This document shows, piece after piece, positions 1-11,882 of a DNA stretch of 64,000 nt; the stretch's first letter is position 1; the number at the start of each line of letters is the position of its first letter. The translations under genes and the position numbers were made by a program. Origin of the DNA: Siphonodentalium dalli (taxonomy: Eukaryota; Mollusca; Scaphopoda; Gadilida; Siphonodentaliidae); contig CP136069.1 of the NCBI GenBank assembly GCA_032622095.1, positions 37,610,194 through 37,674,193 on the forward strand. The letters run 5' to 3'. The notes under the pieces are model-generated. The model saw nothing but the letters and a program-made list of their open reading frames with translations, did not search any database and was not told the origin of the DNA.

Positions 1-299
1 TTTGCACGAATATATGTATCTCTTCAATAGAATGATAAATATACGTTTAATGCTTCTTCTAGTTATCTCTTTTTGCTAGCTCATTGTGTGAATGCCTTGA
101 TTGCCATTCCCATATAAATATGACTGTTAAGAAGATATAATTGTTCAAGTGACTTATGTGGGTCGCCATATGTCGGGATTGTGAAATGTGAACGCCCAAC
201 TACTTAAAATGATATGGAGATGGCCTGGTGTATATAACTTATATGTGGATATCGGCGAATAGCAATCTTATCAATGATATTGCATATCCGCTCGCCATC
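1..299. other. No recognised feature
   Basis: AT-rich sequence at the left edge. I see no exon, repeat array or transposon end. Short open frames here have no recognisable protein motif. Confidence 0.5.
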
Positions 300-1847
300 C
301 GTGATGCAAACGACACCAAATGTGATTTAATTCATGGTATATCATTAGAGAAAAACGTGTATGAATTTGGTGGAATTTGGTTTATTAAATCAATTGTTGA
401 TGTAACGCTGACTCGAACAACGCCATATTGCGAAGGTGATTATGTATTCGTTTGGTGGAAATCAGTGACAAAACTATTTCACCATATTTTTTAAATTTCC
501 CCTCCCACCAACAGCGTCATTTTAGAAAATTTTAACCCGCACCATTATCTTCCTTGTAAAAAGTTACCCCTCTTAGAACGCCTTGGTGCCATCTCGATTG
601 TACCGCGTGAAGTTATATATAGAACGCACACAGACAGGCAAAAAGACAGACAGACAGCACGATTTTATTTCTTGTATCATTTGAGAAAAACGTGTCTGAA
701 TTTGATGGTAATTGGTACTAAAAATATTTTGTATCAGTTTTGGTGACCCTCCCGTCCCTATTTCGGACTCAAGCTGCACACACTAAGACTCATTAGAGAT
801 TAGAGATGCATATATATGGAATTGCTGAAAATTGGCGAGTATACAAATTCGTATCAAATTTAAGGTCCCCATATCTCTCACCCATAGGGCACCGATTTGG
901 TGTATCTAAACCACACGATAAGATTCCTCGAATCTGGTGGAAATCGGCACTAAACATATAGATATATTTTTTGTGTCCCTCTCATCTCTATACCCCACTG
1001 ACTCGAATGGCCCAACTTGTGACATCCTTAAACCACACGATTACACTCGTGATATCATGGAGATGATTGTTTATAAGTTTGGTGATAATCGGCGACTAAA
1101 CAAATTTTTTTTATCAAATTTGGTGCCAATCCCCCCCGTCTCCATCTCTCACCCAAACAGCACCACTATGGCGTCTTTAACGCACGATTAGATTCCTCGT
1201 ATCATGGATAAGAACGTGTAGCAATTTGGTGGAAATTGGCGTTAAAAAAATTGTGCATCAATTTTGGTGCCCCTGTCCCTTTCAATGCAACCCTGACTCG
1301 AATGAGGCCACATTTGACAGATAAAAGCCACACCATTATACTCCTCATACCATGGGGATGATTTTGTATAAGTGTGGTGGCAATCGGCGACTTATTATCA
1401 AATTTAGTGCCCACCCCTCCCAATCTCTCATCCAAAAACAACAATTTGGCGTTGTTAAATCGCACAATTAGACTCCTTGTATCATGAAGAAGAATATATA
1501 TCAATTTGGTGGAAATCAGCGCTAAAATTAGTTTGATCAATTTTGGTGCCCCTCATCCCTTCCGTTCAAACGACGCCACTTTTGACATATTTAAACCACA
1601 CCGTTGGATTCTTCATATCATGGGGATGATTATATGTAAGCTTCGTGGCAATCGGCGGCAGAAAAAAAATCTGCCCCCCCCCCCCCTCCGGGCACCCCTG
1701 ACGCGAACGGCGCGACTTTTGCCATATTTAAACCACGCCATTAGATTCCTCATATTATGGGGATGATCATATATAAGTTTGGTGGCAATCGGCGACAAAT
1801 TTTGTTCTGCCCCTCCCCCTTTTCTGTCCCTGACAACAACGGCGTCA
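300..1847. repeat. Decayed tandem repeat, ~140-bp period
   Basis: Phrases of the type GGTGGCAATCGGCGAC or GGTGGAAATCGGC recur near 937, 1079, 1226, 1374, 1506, 1642 and 1779, a spacing of about 132-148 bp. Between them recur TTTGGTGCCCCTC, a CTGACTCGAA-like phrase and a phrase like CTCATATCATGGGGATGAT. Looser copies extend left to about 300. Copies are strongly diverged and interrupted by C runs (1674-1689). The short open frames across this block share no stable frame, so I read it as non-coding. Confidence 0.75.
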
Positions 1848-3250
1848 TAGTCCAGGAGATATTGGTCGACCTCTTCACCCCCCCCCAGGACTTAACTTCA
1901 CCCCACTAATTTTCTTCCTTAAGGTCTCCTCTAATTTTTTTCACTTGTTAACAAGAAAAAAAAGTGGCCGCAGAGACTCCAGACAAGATGGCGTCCATCA
2001 TGGCGGCCATTTTTTTTAAATGCACCAGGTCTCTTTGATCGCCATTATAGTAAAGATGATAGCACATGCGGTCTTGTTTTCCGCTCGATTCGTTATGCTA
2101 ATATACAACCCTTACAAATTAGCCAAAAATCCGACACCAGAATCCAATATGGCGGCCAAAATGGCCGCCGAAATGTGAAAATATGCTATTTTTCTGACAT
2201 GTTACCACCTTTCGTTTGTCTCTGTGGGAAAATGTTAGAATCTTTGCGTCATATTATACATTTATCATATAGAGGAGTCATTGGCGAATACATGGGGACC
2301 ACAATATGCATTCATTGCGGGATATATTTGTCCGATATCACGTTTTCCCAAATGCCGGTATCATAGGTCAAAGCCGAATCTCCGTTAATAACGCGATGTT
2401 ATGTTTCGAATCAATGAATGTTATTGCTATTATAACAACACCCATGCATATATATTTGCAGGAGATACTCGAGCTAGGATTCCTCTTATACCTGAGTTGA
2501 GGAATATTTACCCAAATCCAAGATGGCGGCCAAAATGGCCACCAGAAATAAAAAATCGCCGAAAATCGCTGATTTTAACATCAGTGAGCATTATTGGCAT
2601 GACAACTCCACACCTGCTTACTATTGTAAGTTGGTAACACTTAAGCGAAGAACTTTCCTTGTACCATATCCAAATAAAAGTCCCCCAATATCCAAAATGG
2701 CGCCCACAATGGCGGACAGATTTTGAAAAATCACCGAAATTCCCTCATATTCACATCATTGGGCATTATTGTCGAGACAACTCCATCCATGCGTACAGTT
2801 GAGTTGGAAATACTGAGGTGAAGTAATTACCTTACATCTCATGCAAGAAATGGTTTTCCAAATCGAAGATGGCGGCCAAAATGGCGACCGAAATTTGAAA
2901 ACAAGTCTACATTACTTTACTTTCTTAGGATGGGCGTTATTGTTTCGAGATTTCTACCCACCATTACATGTTGATATGTATGAATTATTCATTAGGGTTT
3001 GGCAAGTGATACTCACAGTCAATATGGCGGCCAACTGGCGGGCAGAAATTGAAAAGAAGCCGATATTATCACATACTAATTTCAACTTTTTGTCATAATA
3101 TTGATTTGTATAAACGAAACGGTACATAATATAAGCCATATATTAGTTCCAATGTAAGTCGTAGCCTTTTGGAAGGATGAAAACCCACAATCGCAATGTG
3201 GCATTTCAAAATCCATTCTCCACTAAGGGCTCATACTGGCCGTAACCGTA
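1848..3250 (+). repeat. Left inverted arm of the fold-back element
   Basis: Reverse complement of 4540-5976. The match is close from 1848 to about 3100 and weaker to about 3250, where both arms share a GTGGCATTTC-containing segment. Short open frames inside the arm have mirror copies in the other arm, so they arise from repeat identity rather than from selection on protein. Confidence 0.85.
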
Positions 3251-4539
3251 TATAGGTGCGCCGAATAGTCATATTATGACTTCCAAGAATCAAAACAACA
3301 GTACCTGAGCTTATTCTGAATTGCCACATTCAGCATTATCTAGACTCGTTTCCGTCTCTTCGTCAGATTAATCTATCTCACTCACAACAACAGTTCACTA
3401 CTCTTCTTTGTAGGAGTGTGCCACTAATCGGAATGTTTCAAACAATACATATGCCGGTGTCCAGCTCACGTGTTGGTTTCGAAAGCTTGGAATTCTTAGC
3501 GAGCTTCATTCGTGGTATAGCTTATGGTATAATTCAGATTCTACATATGGGGTATATGCGTCATCTTTTGCGATACACTATACAGGTATTCGGTCGATGC
3601 GTATACTAGCTTTCAGAAGGACCTATCTATCTGCGTATTGTCGGCTTTGGTGACCTAATGGGGTTAACAACGTGTACACCTGGTGATCTTCCCAAAGAGC
3701 CACTTCTCAATATATGGTTCATCAATTCACATACTCATCTAATGAATGCACTGACGTATCCGGACAACTTCTGTATATGGCTTCGAATGTTGAAAGCCCG
3801 ACATTTGACGGATGCATTTCTGCTAAGGCGTAGAAGACCATAATGCATAATATACCCAAACTCCTTGAATATGATCATAAGAACAAGCTTGTTGGCGTCC
3901 AGCAATCGTCTCACCGAACAGATCCAAGCAGATGATAACAATACACACGGTGCTAGTTTGTGGGTATGTGTCATGATAGTGGAAATGAAATTGGACCATG
4001 ACTGCACCGCCCCTTATTTTGTTATGTTTTAGATTCAGACAGGATCTCATGTGTGGCTTTGCTTTCCTTGTATGCTAAGATTGTATGTCCCCATCCGTTT
4101 GTAAGCCGTTCTTAAACAACTGGACCAGGAGTATGCCATTGGCTACTGCTGTATAAGCCCCACCAAGACTGGGGTGTAGTCTAAAAGGCGATACCTTTGA
4201 TAGTTGGTTGATATGTCATACTCACGCTGGGTGGTATGGTTCAAGAAAGTACAAATGCCATCAACAAAAGGGTGAAATGTTCAACGCGAAGTACATCCCG
4301 AGGAATGTTACGTTGATGAGCTCTTGCATTCAGTTCAACAGACGTTTGTACACCAAGTGATTTCTTGGTAACATCACCAATGCGACCATTTTCCTGCATG
4401 AGACATTAACTACTATATTCTAAAGTTATATATATAAAGCTATATGATCACAAAGGTCGCGTTCCCCAACGGCCACAGCCATTGCCATCAATTGTTCTTT
4501 AAATACATAGTGAAATAAATGCACCACAGTTCCTGACAT
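3251..4539. other. Spacer of the fold-back element with a possible coding remnant
   Basis: Single-copy centre of the fold-back element. On the minus strand between about 4390 and 4230 a frame of roughly 50 codons reads like real protein (ENGRIGDVTKKSLGVQTSVE...), and another 90-codon frame lies at 3735-4007. I do not recognise either. They could be remains of a transposase gene that once filled the spacer, or chance frames. No catalytic motif can be assigned. Confidence 0.35.
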
Positions 4540-5976
4540 TTTCTTACGGCCATTATCGGCGCTAAGTGGAGACTGGATTTCGAAATGCCACATCGCGATA
4601 TTAATTGTGGTGTTTCAACTTTCCAGAAGGATACGAGCTATGTTATGCGTTTTGATACCTTTAAGTTGAACTAGTAGATGGTGTATGTACAGTTTCGTCC
4701 ATACATACCGATATTATGACAAAAAGTTGAAATTAATATGTGAAAATATCGATTTCTTTTCAATTTCTAGCCGCCAATTTAGCAGCGATATTGGCTGTGA
4801 GTATCAATTGCCAAACCCTAATGAATACTTCATGTCACTATTCCATATCAACATGTAATGGTGGATAGAAATCGCGAAACAATAACGCCCATCGTAAGAA
4901 AGTAAAGTAATGTAGACTTGTTTTCAAATTTCGGTCGCCATTTTGGCCGCCATCTTCGATTTGGAAAACAATTTCTTGCATGAGATGTAATGTAATTACT
5001 TCACCTCAGTATTTACAACTCAATTGTAAGCATGGGTGGAGTTGTCTCGACAATAATGCCCAATGATGTGAATATGAGGGAATTTCGGTGATTTTTCAAA
5101 ATCTGTCCGCCATTGTGGGCGCCATTTTGGATTTGGGGGACTTTTATTTGGATATGGTACAAGGAAAGTTCTTCGCCTAAGTGTTACCAACTTACAATAG
5201 TAAGCAGGTGTGGAGTTGTCATGACAAAAATGCTCACTGATGTTAAAATCAGCGATTTTCGGCGATTTTTTATTTCTGGTGGCCATTTTGGCCGCCATCT
5301 TGGATTTGGGTAAATATTCCTCAACTCAGGTATAAGAGGAATCCTAGCTCGAGTATCTCCTGCAAATATATATGCATGGGTGTTGTTATAATAGCAATAA
5401 CATTCATTGATTCGAAACATAACATCGCGTTATTAACGGAGATTCGGCTTTGGCCTATGATACCGGCATTTGGGAAAACGTGATATCGGACAAAAATATC
5501 CCGCAATGAATGCATATTATGGTCCCCATGTGTTCGCCAATGACTCCTCTATATGAAATATGTATAACATGACGCAAAAATTCTAACATTTTCCCACAGA
5601 GACAAACGAAAGGTGGTAACATGTCAGAAAAATAGCATATTTTCACATTTCGGCGGCCATCTTGGCCGCCATATTGGATTCTGGTGTCGGATTTTTGGCT
5701 AATTTGTAAGGATTATATATTAGCATACCGAATCGAGCGGAAAACAAGACCGCATGTGCTATCATCTTTACTATAATGGCGATCAAAGAGACCTGGTGCA
5801 TTAAAAAAAAATGGCCGCCATGATGGACGCCATCTTGTCTGGAGTCTCTGCGGCCACTTTTTTTTCTTGTTAACAAGTGAAAAAAATTAGAGGAGACCAT
5901 AAGGAAGAAAATTAGTGGGGTGAAGTTAAGTCCTGGGGGGGGGGGGTGCAGAGGTCGACCAATATCTCCTGGACTA
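4540..5976 (-). repeat. Right inverted arm of the fold-back element
   Basis: Reverse complement of 1848-3250, ending with GGTCGACCAATATCTCCTGG and ACTA just before CTTTAG. The homopolymer near the outer end has drifted: a run of about ten Cs (1878-1887) faces a longer run of Gs at 5935-5946. Confidence 0.85.
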
Positions 5977-6080
5977 CTTTAGAAAATTCTAACCCCGACC
6001 ATTATCTTTCTCGTAAAAAGCTACTCCTAGATTACCCCTTGGTCATCATCTAGATGGTCCCCTGTGAATTTCTATAGAAC

Positions 6081-6111
<31 letters not shown>

Positions 6112-6224
6112 TTCGCAAATATAGATATAGATAACATACATTGGTTTTTAAAGATAATGATTTTTCCTTCAAACTGATAGTTTGAAGTTGAGATGTTTTG
6201 AAAATTTACGAATGGGGAGCCTCC
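5977..6224. repeat. Duplicated flank with (GACA)n, copy 1
   Basis: Begins CTTTAGAAAATTCTAACC and contains a GACA microsatellite (about 6080-6112). Nearly the same sequence recurs at 7131-7380 with its own GACA run, followed in both cases by the 34-bp array. Part of a tandem duplication of about 1.1 kb; the second copy lacks the fold-back insertion. A more distant relative lies near 511-640, which also has CAGACAGACAG. Confidence 0.85.
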
Positions 6225-7090
6225 CAAATATACATGTAGGGCATAACAGATTCCGCAATAAATATACATGTAGGGCATAACAGATTCCGCAATAAATATA
6301 CATGTAGGGCATAACAGATTCCGCAATAAATATACATGTAGGGCATAACAGATTCCGCAATAAATATACATGTAGGGCATAACAGATTCCGCAATAAATA
6401 TACATGTAGGGCATAACAGATTCCGCAATAAATATACATGTAGGGCATAACAGATTCCGCAATAAATATACATGTAGGGCATAACAGATTCCGCCCAAAT
6501 ATACATGTAGGGCATAACATATTCCGCAATAAATATACATGTAGGGCATAACAGATTACGCAATAAATATACATGTAGGGCATAACAGATTCCGCAATAA
6601 ATATTCATGTAGGGCATAACAGATTCCGCAATAAATATACATGTAGGGCATAACAGATTCCGCAATAATTATACATGTAGGGCATATCAGATTCATGTAG
6701 GGCATAACAGATTCATGTAGGGCATAACAGATTCCGCAATAATTATACATGTAGGGCATAACAGATTCCGCAATAAATATACATGTAGGGCATAACAGAT
6801 TCCGCAATAAATATACATGTAGGGCATAACAGATTCCGCAATAAATATACATGTAGGGCATAACAGATTCCGCATGTAGGGCATAACAGATTCCGCATGT
6901 AGGGCATAACAGATTCCGCAATAAATATACATGTAGGGCATAACAGATTCCGCAATAAATATACATGTAGGGCATAACAGATTCCGCAATAAATATACAT
7001 GTAGGGCATAACAGATTCATGTAGGGCATAACAGATTCATGTAGGGCATAACAGATTCCGCAATAAATATACATGTAGGGCATAACAGAT
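6225..7090. repeat. 34-bp tandem array, block 1
   Basis: Monomer of 34 bp built around ATACATGTAGGGCATAACAG followed by ATTCCGCAATAAAT, with shortened variants lacking the ATAAATATA portion. About 25 units. Because 34 is not a multiple of three and the unit lacks stops on the minus strand, all three minus frames stay open. The predicted cysteine-rich peptides (e.g. ESVMPYMYIYCGICYALHVY) are a by-product of the repeat and not a gene. Confidence 0.95.
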
Positions 7091-7233
7091 TGCCCCTCCC
7101 CCTTTTCTGTCCCTGACAACAACGGCGTCACTTTAGAAAATTCTAACCCCGACCATTATCTTTCTCGTAAAAGCTACTCCTAGATTACCCCTTTGTCATC
7201 ATCTAGATGGTCCCCTGTGAATTTCTATAGAAC

Positions 7234-7268
<35 letters not shown>

Positions 7269-7380
7269 TTCGCAAATATAGATATAGATAACATACATTG
7301 CTTTTTAAAGATAATGATTTTTCCTTCAAACTGATAGTTTGAAGTTGAGATGTTTTGAAAATTTACGAATGGGGAGCCTC
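7091..7380. repeat. Duplicated flank with (GACA)n, copy 2, holding the empty site
   Basis: Interrupts the 34-bp array. It holds GACAACAACGGCGTCA directly joined to CTTTAGAAAATTC at 7130/7131, exactly the junction that the 4.1-kb fold-back element splits at 1847/1848 and 5976/5977. A GACA microsatellite lies at about 7238-7267. Confidence 0.85.
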
Positions 7381-9332
7381 CCAAATATACATGTAGGGCA
7401 TAACAGATTCCGCAATAAATATACATGTAGGGCATAACAGATTCCGCAATAAATATACATGTAGGGCATAACAGATTCCGCAATAAATATACATGTAGGG
7501 CATAACAGATTCCGCCCAAATATACATGTAGGGCATAACATATTCCGCAATAAATATACATGTAGGGCATAACAGATTACGCAATAAATATACATGTAGG
7601 GCATAACAGATTACGCAATAAATATACATGTAGGGCATAACAGATTCCGCAATAAATATACATGTAGGGCATAACAGATTCCGCAATAAATATACATGTA
7701 GGGCATAACAGATTCCGCAATAATTATACATGTAGGGCATAACAGATTCATGTAGGGCATAACAGATTCATGTAGGGCATAACAGATTCCGCAATAATTA
7801 TACATGTAGGGCATAACAGATTCCGCAATAAATATACATGTAGGGCATAACAGATTCCGCAATAAATATACATGTAGGGCATAACAGATTCCGCAATAAA
7901 TATACATGTAGGGCATAACAGATTCCGCATGTAGGGCATAACAGATTCCGCATGTAGGGCATAACAGATTCCGCAATAAATATACATGTAGGGCATAACA
8001 GATTCCGCAATAAATATACATGTAGGGCATAACAGATTCCGCAATAAATATACATGTAGGGCATAACAGATTCCGCAATAAATATACATGTAGGGCATAA
8101 CAGATTCATGTAGGGCATAACAGATTCATGTAGGGCATAACAGATTCCGCAATAAATATACATGTAGGGCATAACAGATTCCGCAATAAATATACATGTA
8201 GGGCATAACAGATTCCGCAATAAATATACATGTAGGGCATAACAGATTCCGCAAGAAATATACATGTAGGGCATAACAGATTCCGCATATAGGGCATAAC
8301 AGATTCCACATGTAGGGCATAACAGATTCCGCATGTAGGGCATAACAGATTCCACATGTAGGGCATAACAGATTCCGCAATAATTATACATGTAGGGCAT
8401 AACAGATTCCGCAATAACATGTAGGGCATAACAGATTCCGCAATAACATGTAGGGCATAACAGATTCCGCAATAATGTAGGGCATAACAGATTCCGCAAT
8501 AAATATACATGTAGGGCATAACAGATTCCGCAATAAATATACATGTAGGGCATAACAGATTCCGCAATAACATGTAGGGCATAACAGATTCCGCAATAAC
8601 ATGTAGGGCATAACAGATTCCGCAATAATGTAGGGCATAACAGATTCCGCAATAAATATACATGTAGGGCATAACAGAATCCGCAATAATATACATGTAG
8701 GGCATAACAGATTCCGAAATAATATACATGTAGGGCATAACAGATTCCGCAATAATATACATGTAGGACATAACAGATTCCGCAATAATATACATATAGG
8801 GCATAACAGATTCCGCAATAATATACATGTAGGGCATAACAGATTCCGCAATAATATACATGTAGGGCATAACAGATTCCGCAATAAATATACATGTAGG
8901 GCATAACAGATTCCGCAATAATATACATGCAGGGAATAACAGATTCCGCAATAATATACATGTAGGGCATAACAGATTCCGCATGTAGGGCATAACAGAT
9001 TCCGCATGTAGGGCATAACATATTCCGCATGTAGGGCATAACAGATTCGCATGTAGGGCATAACAGATTCCGCATGTAGGGCAGAACAGATTATACATGT
9101 AGGGCATAACAGATTCATGTAGGGCATAACAGATTCATGTAGGGCATAACAGATTCATGTAGGGCATAACAGATTCATGTAGGGCATAACATATTCATGT
9201 AGGGCATAACATATTCATGTAGGGCATAACAGATTCCGCAATAAATATACATGTAGGGCATAACAGATTCCGCATGTAGGGCATAACAGATTCCGCAATA
9301 ACATACATGTAGGGCATAACAGATTCCGCAAT
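7381..9332. repeat. 34-bp tandem array, block 2
   Basis: Continuation of the 34-bp array with the same variant units in the same order as block 1 over its first part, for example the rare GATTACGC and CATATTCC variants, which shows that a stretch of array was duplicated along with its flank. Later units (8680-8960) lose three bases (AATAATATACATG), and units near 9120-9230 are only about 20 bp. Minus-strand frames here reach about 425 codons but are repeat artefacts. Confidence 0.95.
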
Positions 9333-9900
9333 CATTTTTTAGTACTTTAAATATTCCCTGCCGATCTGTTACTATAAACCCATTAGTTGTACGTTTTCAA
9401 TACAAGTGAGAAAACTAGGAGAAAAAATACAAAACAGCGAACAAGCACTTCCATTTTCTCTGTTTTTTTCTCAATATTTGACGATAACATATTGAAATTG
9501 GTTCATTCTGAGAAATTTATTCTCCAAAAACAGATAAACTCCCGTTTTTGAAGGCACACAACTCTAAAAAAAATAGCGAAATATTTTCTGTACTGTAACC
9601 AGGAAAGTAAGACCTACAAAATGCCCCTGGAATTGGAAGGAAATGTGAATTAAATTTTGTTATATACATCGCAGAAAATCTATGAATTGATGATTTTACC
9701 AACTTATTCTACATTTATTTCACAAAATTCACCAATTTCCCGAAAATTTCTAGATTCTTGTTGAGTTTTAATATGTTGTTTATATGTTGTTAATGTACTT
9801 ATTTCTGCAAATAAAATGGTGTTGCAATTTGATCCGGGTAAAACCATAAATGCACTGGACTATTATGAACTGACCCCGTTGATCAACTGGGAACTGACCT
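9333..9900. other. No recognised feature
   Basis: AT-rich single-copy-looking sequence after the 34-bp array. No coding motif, splice-bounded frame or transposon terminus was seen. Confidence 0.5.
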
Positions 9901-10960
9901 GCACCAGATAATTGGAATCCACTCTTGGTACTATCAGGGACGTGGCTAGAGGGTCTCCATTGGGGGGGGGGGTGTCCACCTTGGGAAATTCCAACTGCAC
10001 CCCCCTTGAATCAGACCAAACACAAGTTTTGCATAATTCCATTTGCACCCCCTTGCACCTCAGTGCTCATGCCTAATATCCTATATATTCATAAACCATG
10101 GCTCTATATTCCCGGTATGAGAACATTCAGATATTTTAACCTGAAAATTGCATAAATCCTAACATCTAGTGGTCTAACTCCAGATAAATACACACGGCTA
10201 CGGACAAGAGACCGGGCCCACCATGGTTGTTCGGCCCGGTGTGAATTTGTTTTTAAAACTATACAAGAAAAAGCTTTCCTAGTGTTGGAAATTTCAAACC
10301 TCATCTCCCCCTCAGGTTGGAAAATTCTCCAACTGATGACCATTTCAGTCCACACGCTCGAACAAATGTAGTAAAATATTGTTTTGTTAAACAAATTAGC
10401 CGTTTTGTATTGGCCACGGGGGAGGGACAATGAAACCCCCGGGCCGAACCATGTTCGGACCGGTGTGCGAAAATTTTGAATCTGAACAAGAAAGTTGCAA
10501 AATCCTAGCATCTAGACTAGCCTCAAGTCTTCCTAGAGTTGGAAATTTCAAACTGATGACAATTCCAATGACAATGTTGAACACATGTATGACAATATTG
10601 TTTTCTTAAATTAACTAGCAGTTTTTGACTGGCCACGGGGGAGGGACCAGGACACAAGCTTTCCAAGTGTTGGAAATTTCAAACCTCTCACCCCCCTTAA
10701 GGTTGGAAAATTTCCAACGGATGACCATTTCAGTCCAAAATTTTGACCAAACAAATAGGAAAATATGCAAATATTGGTCCAAAAACAATAAATTCCCCGA
10801 ATAAATTGTTTGAAAATCAAACTACAAGAACAGTATCAACCTATTGTTGGTGTGAAATTTCCAACTAATGTTTTGGCAGGTATTAAATTTCCAACTGTTG
10901 AAAATTTTGACCAAATTTGGGAGGTAAACCCCCCCCTGTCGCCTCTGTCGCCTGTGTACT
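9901..10960. repeat. Diverged GTTGGAAATTTC repeat family, copy at 10 kb
   Basis: The words GTTGGAAATTTCAAACCTC and TGACCATTTCAGTCC recur at about 10285, 10530 and 10665, between CACGGGGGAGGGAC phrases. A related segment appears in reverse orientation at 17480-17960 (TTGGAAATTTCACACCAACA) and another at 28020-28200. It is an interspersed repeat of unknown class. G and C runs (9963-9972) are typical of it. Confidence 0.6.
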
Positions 10961-11012
10961 ATACAATATTAATGAAATATTTAGCTTACTAATCATATTC
11001 ATCCATTCATAG

Positions 11013-11180
11013 GCGGTGAGTGGGACTATGTCCTATTCAGCACAGTCCGATCTCAGCCATTCTACAAGATTGAGCCACGCCCGACTCTGGGATGGTGTAA
11101 GCAGAACCTTGGTTTTATATGCGATAAGAACCAAATCAATGTGGCTCTAACCCGAGCGAAGAAAGGACTTATCATGATAG
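11013..11180 (+). CDS. SF1 helicase (HELZ2/NFX1-type), penultimate exon with motifs V and VI
   Basis: A 168-bp exon after the acceptor TTCATAG and before the donor G/GTAACT. It encodes GEWDYVLFSTVRS, matching the motif V region of Upf1-like superfamily 1 helicases, then TLGWCKQNLGFICDKNQIN and VALTRAKKG, which is motif VI with its arginine finger. These RNA/DNA helicases couple ATP hydrolysis to unwinding; motifs V and VI contact nucleic acid and nucleotide. The wording resembles HELZ2-like and NFX1-zinc-finger-like animal proteins. The intron leaves in phase 1 and the next exon completes a glycine codon, so the join is exact. The exons for motifs I-IV were not found between 1 and 11,012; either they lie beyond the left edge or this is a 3' gene fragment. 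No frame damage is visible. Confidence 0.85.
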
Positions 11181-11289
11181 GTAACTATGACTGGGTCCAT
11201 ATTGAGTTTCGTTGCTTATATTCCAATTTTAATGCAAGCTTAACCCTTTCATTACTGGAGCTTCCTGAATGTTTGCAAAAATCCCTGTG

Positions 11290-11356
11290 CCAATGCATTC
11301 TCTTATATATGCGAGTCGCCCATAGGGCGCCTCGCATATATAAGAGAATACATTGG
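11290..11356. repeat. 67-bp hairpin repeat
   Basis: Starts CCAATGCATTCTCTTATATA, ends with its reverse complement (one mismatch), with a short GCCCATAGGGC-type centre. Nested in the TTAA MITE. Confidence 0.85.
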
Positions 11357-11385
11357 CCTGACGCTATTTACCTTGATCTTGAATG

Positions 11386-11452
11386 TCAATGCATTCTCTT
11401 ATATATGCGTGACGCAATGGGAGACTCACGTATATAAGACAATGCACTGGCA
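11386..11452. repeat. 67-bp hairpin repeat, variant
   Basis: GTCAATGCATTCTCTTATAT paired with ATATAAGACAATGCACTGGC; the centre (GACGCAATGGGAGACTC) is diverged. Confidence 0.75.
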
Positions 11453-11630
11453 CTGGGTATTTAATGCTGCATCAACGCGGCTCCTACCATGAAAGGGTTA
11501 ACATACACAATGTGCTGATCACAAGGTAAACGCTAACGTATACTGAATTATATCTTTGCAATTCTGCACATCTTTTTACTCATAATTCACTGCAATTGAT
11601 ACAAACGTTTTCGACCCAAAGCATATTTAA

Positions 11631-11882
11631 CCCTTCCATGACTGGAGCTTCCTGAAATTTTGCGAAAACCCTATGACATTGCGTTCTTTTATATGCGAGT
11701 CTCCCACGGGGAGCCTCGCATAAATAAGAGAATGCTCGTCCTAACGATATTTACCTTGACCTTGTAAGCCAGTGCATTCTCTTATATATGTGAGGCTCCC
11801 TATGGGAGACTCGCATATATAAGAGAGTGTACTGGCACAGGGTCTTTAATGCTGTACCAGCGTAGCTCCCATCATGAAAGGG
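11631..11882. mobile_element. TTAA-flanked MITE (piggyBac-like), copy 2
   Basis: CCCTTCCATGACTGGAGC to GCTCCCATCATGAAAGGG, flanked by TTAA at 11627-11630 and 11883-11886. Same internal plan as the copy at 11244, with two hairpin repeats (about 11675-11737 and 11768-11835). The two copies are about 130 bp apart in the same intron and the same orientation. Confidence 0.8.
11768..11835. repeat. 67-bp hairpin repeat, variant
   Basis: GCCAGTGCATTCTCTTATAT opposite ATATAAGAGAGTGTACTGGC around a CTCCCTATGGGAG centre. Confidence 0.75.

Larger units (their letters stand above)
1848..5976. mobile_element. 4.1-kb fold-back element with ~1.4-kb inverted arms
   Basis: The sequence from 1848 to about 3250 reappears as its reverse complement from about 4540 to 5976. 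Outer ends read TAGTCCAGGAGATATTGG and its complement. Translated frames in the two arms differ at only a few residues (2401-2637 against 5184-5420), so the outer parts of the arms are recent; similarity falls towards the inner ends. The flanks GGCGTCA (left) and CTTTAGAAAA (right) are directly joined at 7130/7131 in a paralogous copy, giving an unoccupied site. No target-site duplication is evident. The arms carry several AAGATGGCGGCC / AAAATGGC words. A fold-back or large terminal-inverted-repeat DNA element is the simplest reading; superfamily unknown. Confidence 0.85.
11244..11497. mobile_element. TTAA-flanked MITE (piggyBac-like), copy 1
   Basis: Termini CCCTTTCATTACTGGAGC and GCTCCTACCATGAAAGGG are imperfect inverted repeats, flanked on both sides by TTAA (11240-11243 and 11498-11501). 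TTAA duplication and a CCC start are typical of piggyBac-type elements. Two near-palindromes of about 67 bp fill its body. No transposase, so it depends on a source elsewhere. Confidence 0.8.

Noticed and set aside
7798-9107. Long minus-strand frames (up to 425 codons) with repeated CGICYALHVY and LLCPTC peptides
   Set aside because: They arise from a 34-bp repeat that lacks stops in all three minus frames; frames overlap each other, none has a conserved start or a non-repeat domain.
6225-9332. CRISPR-like appearance of regular short repeats
   Set aside because: There are no unique spacers between units; it is a head-to-tail tandem satellite in a eukaryotic genome.
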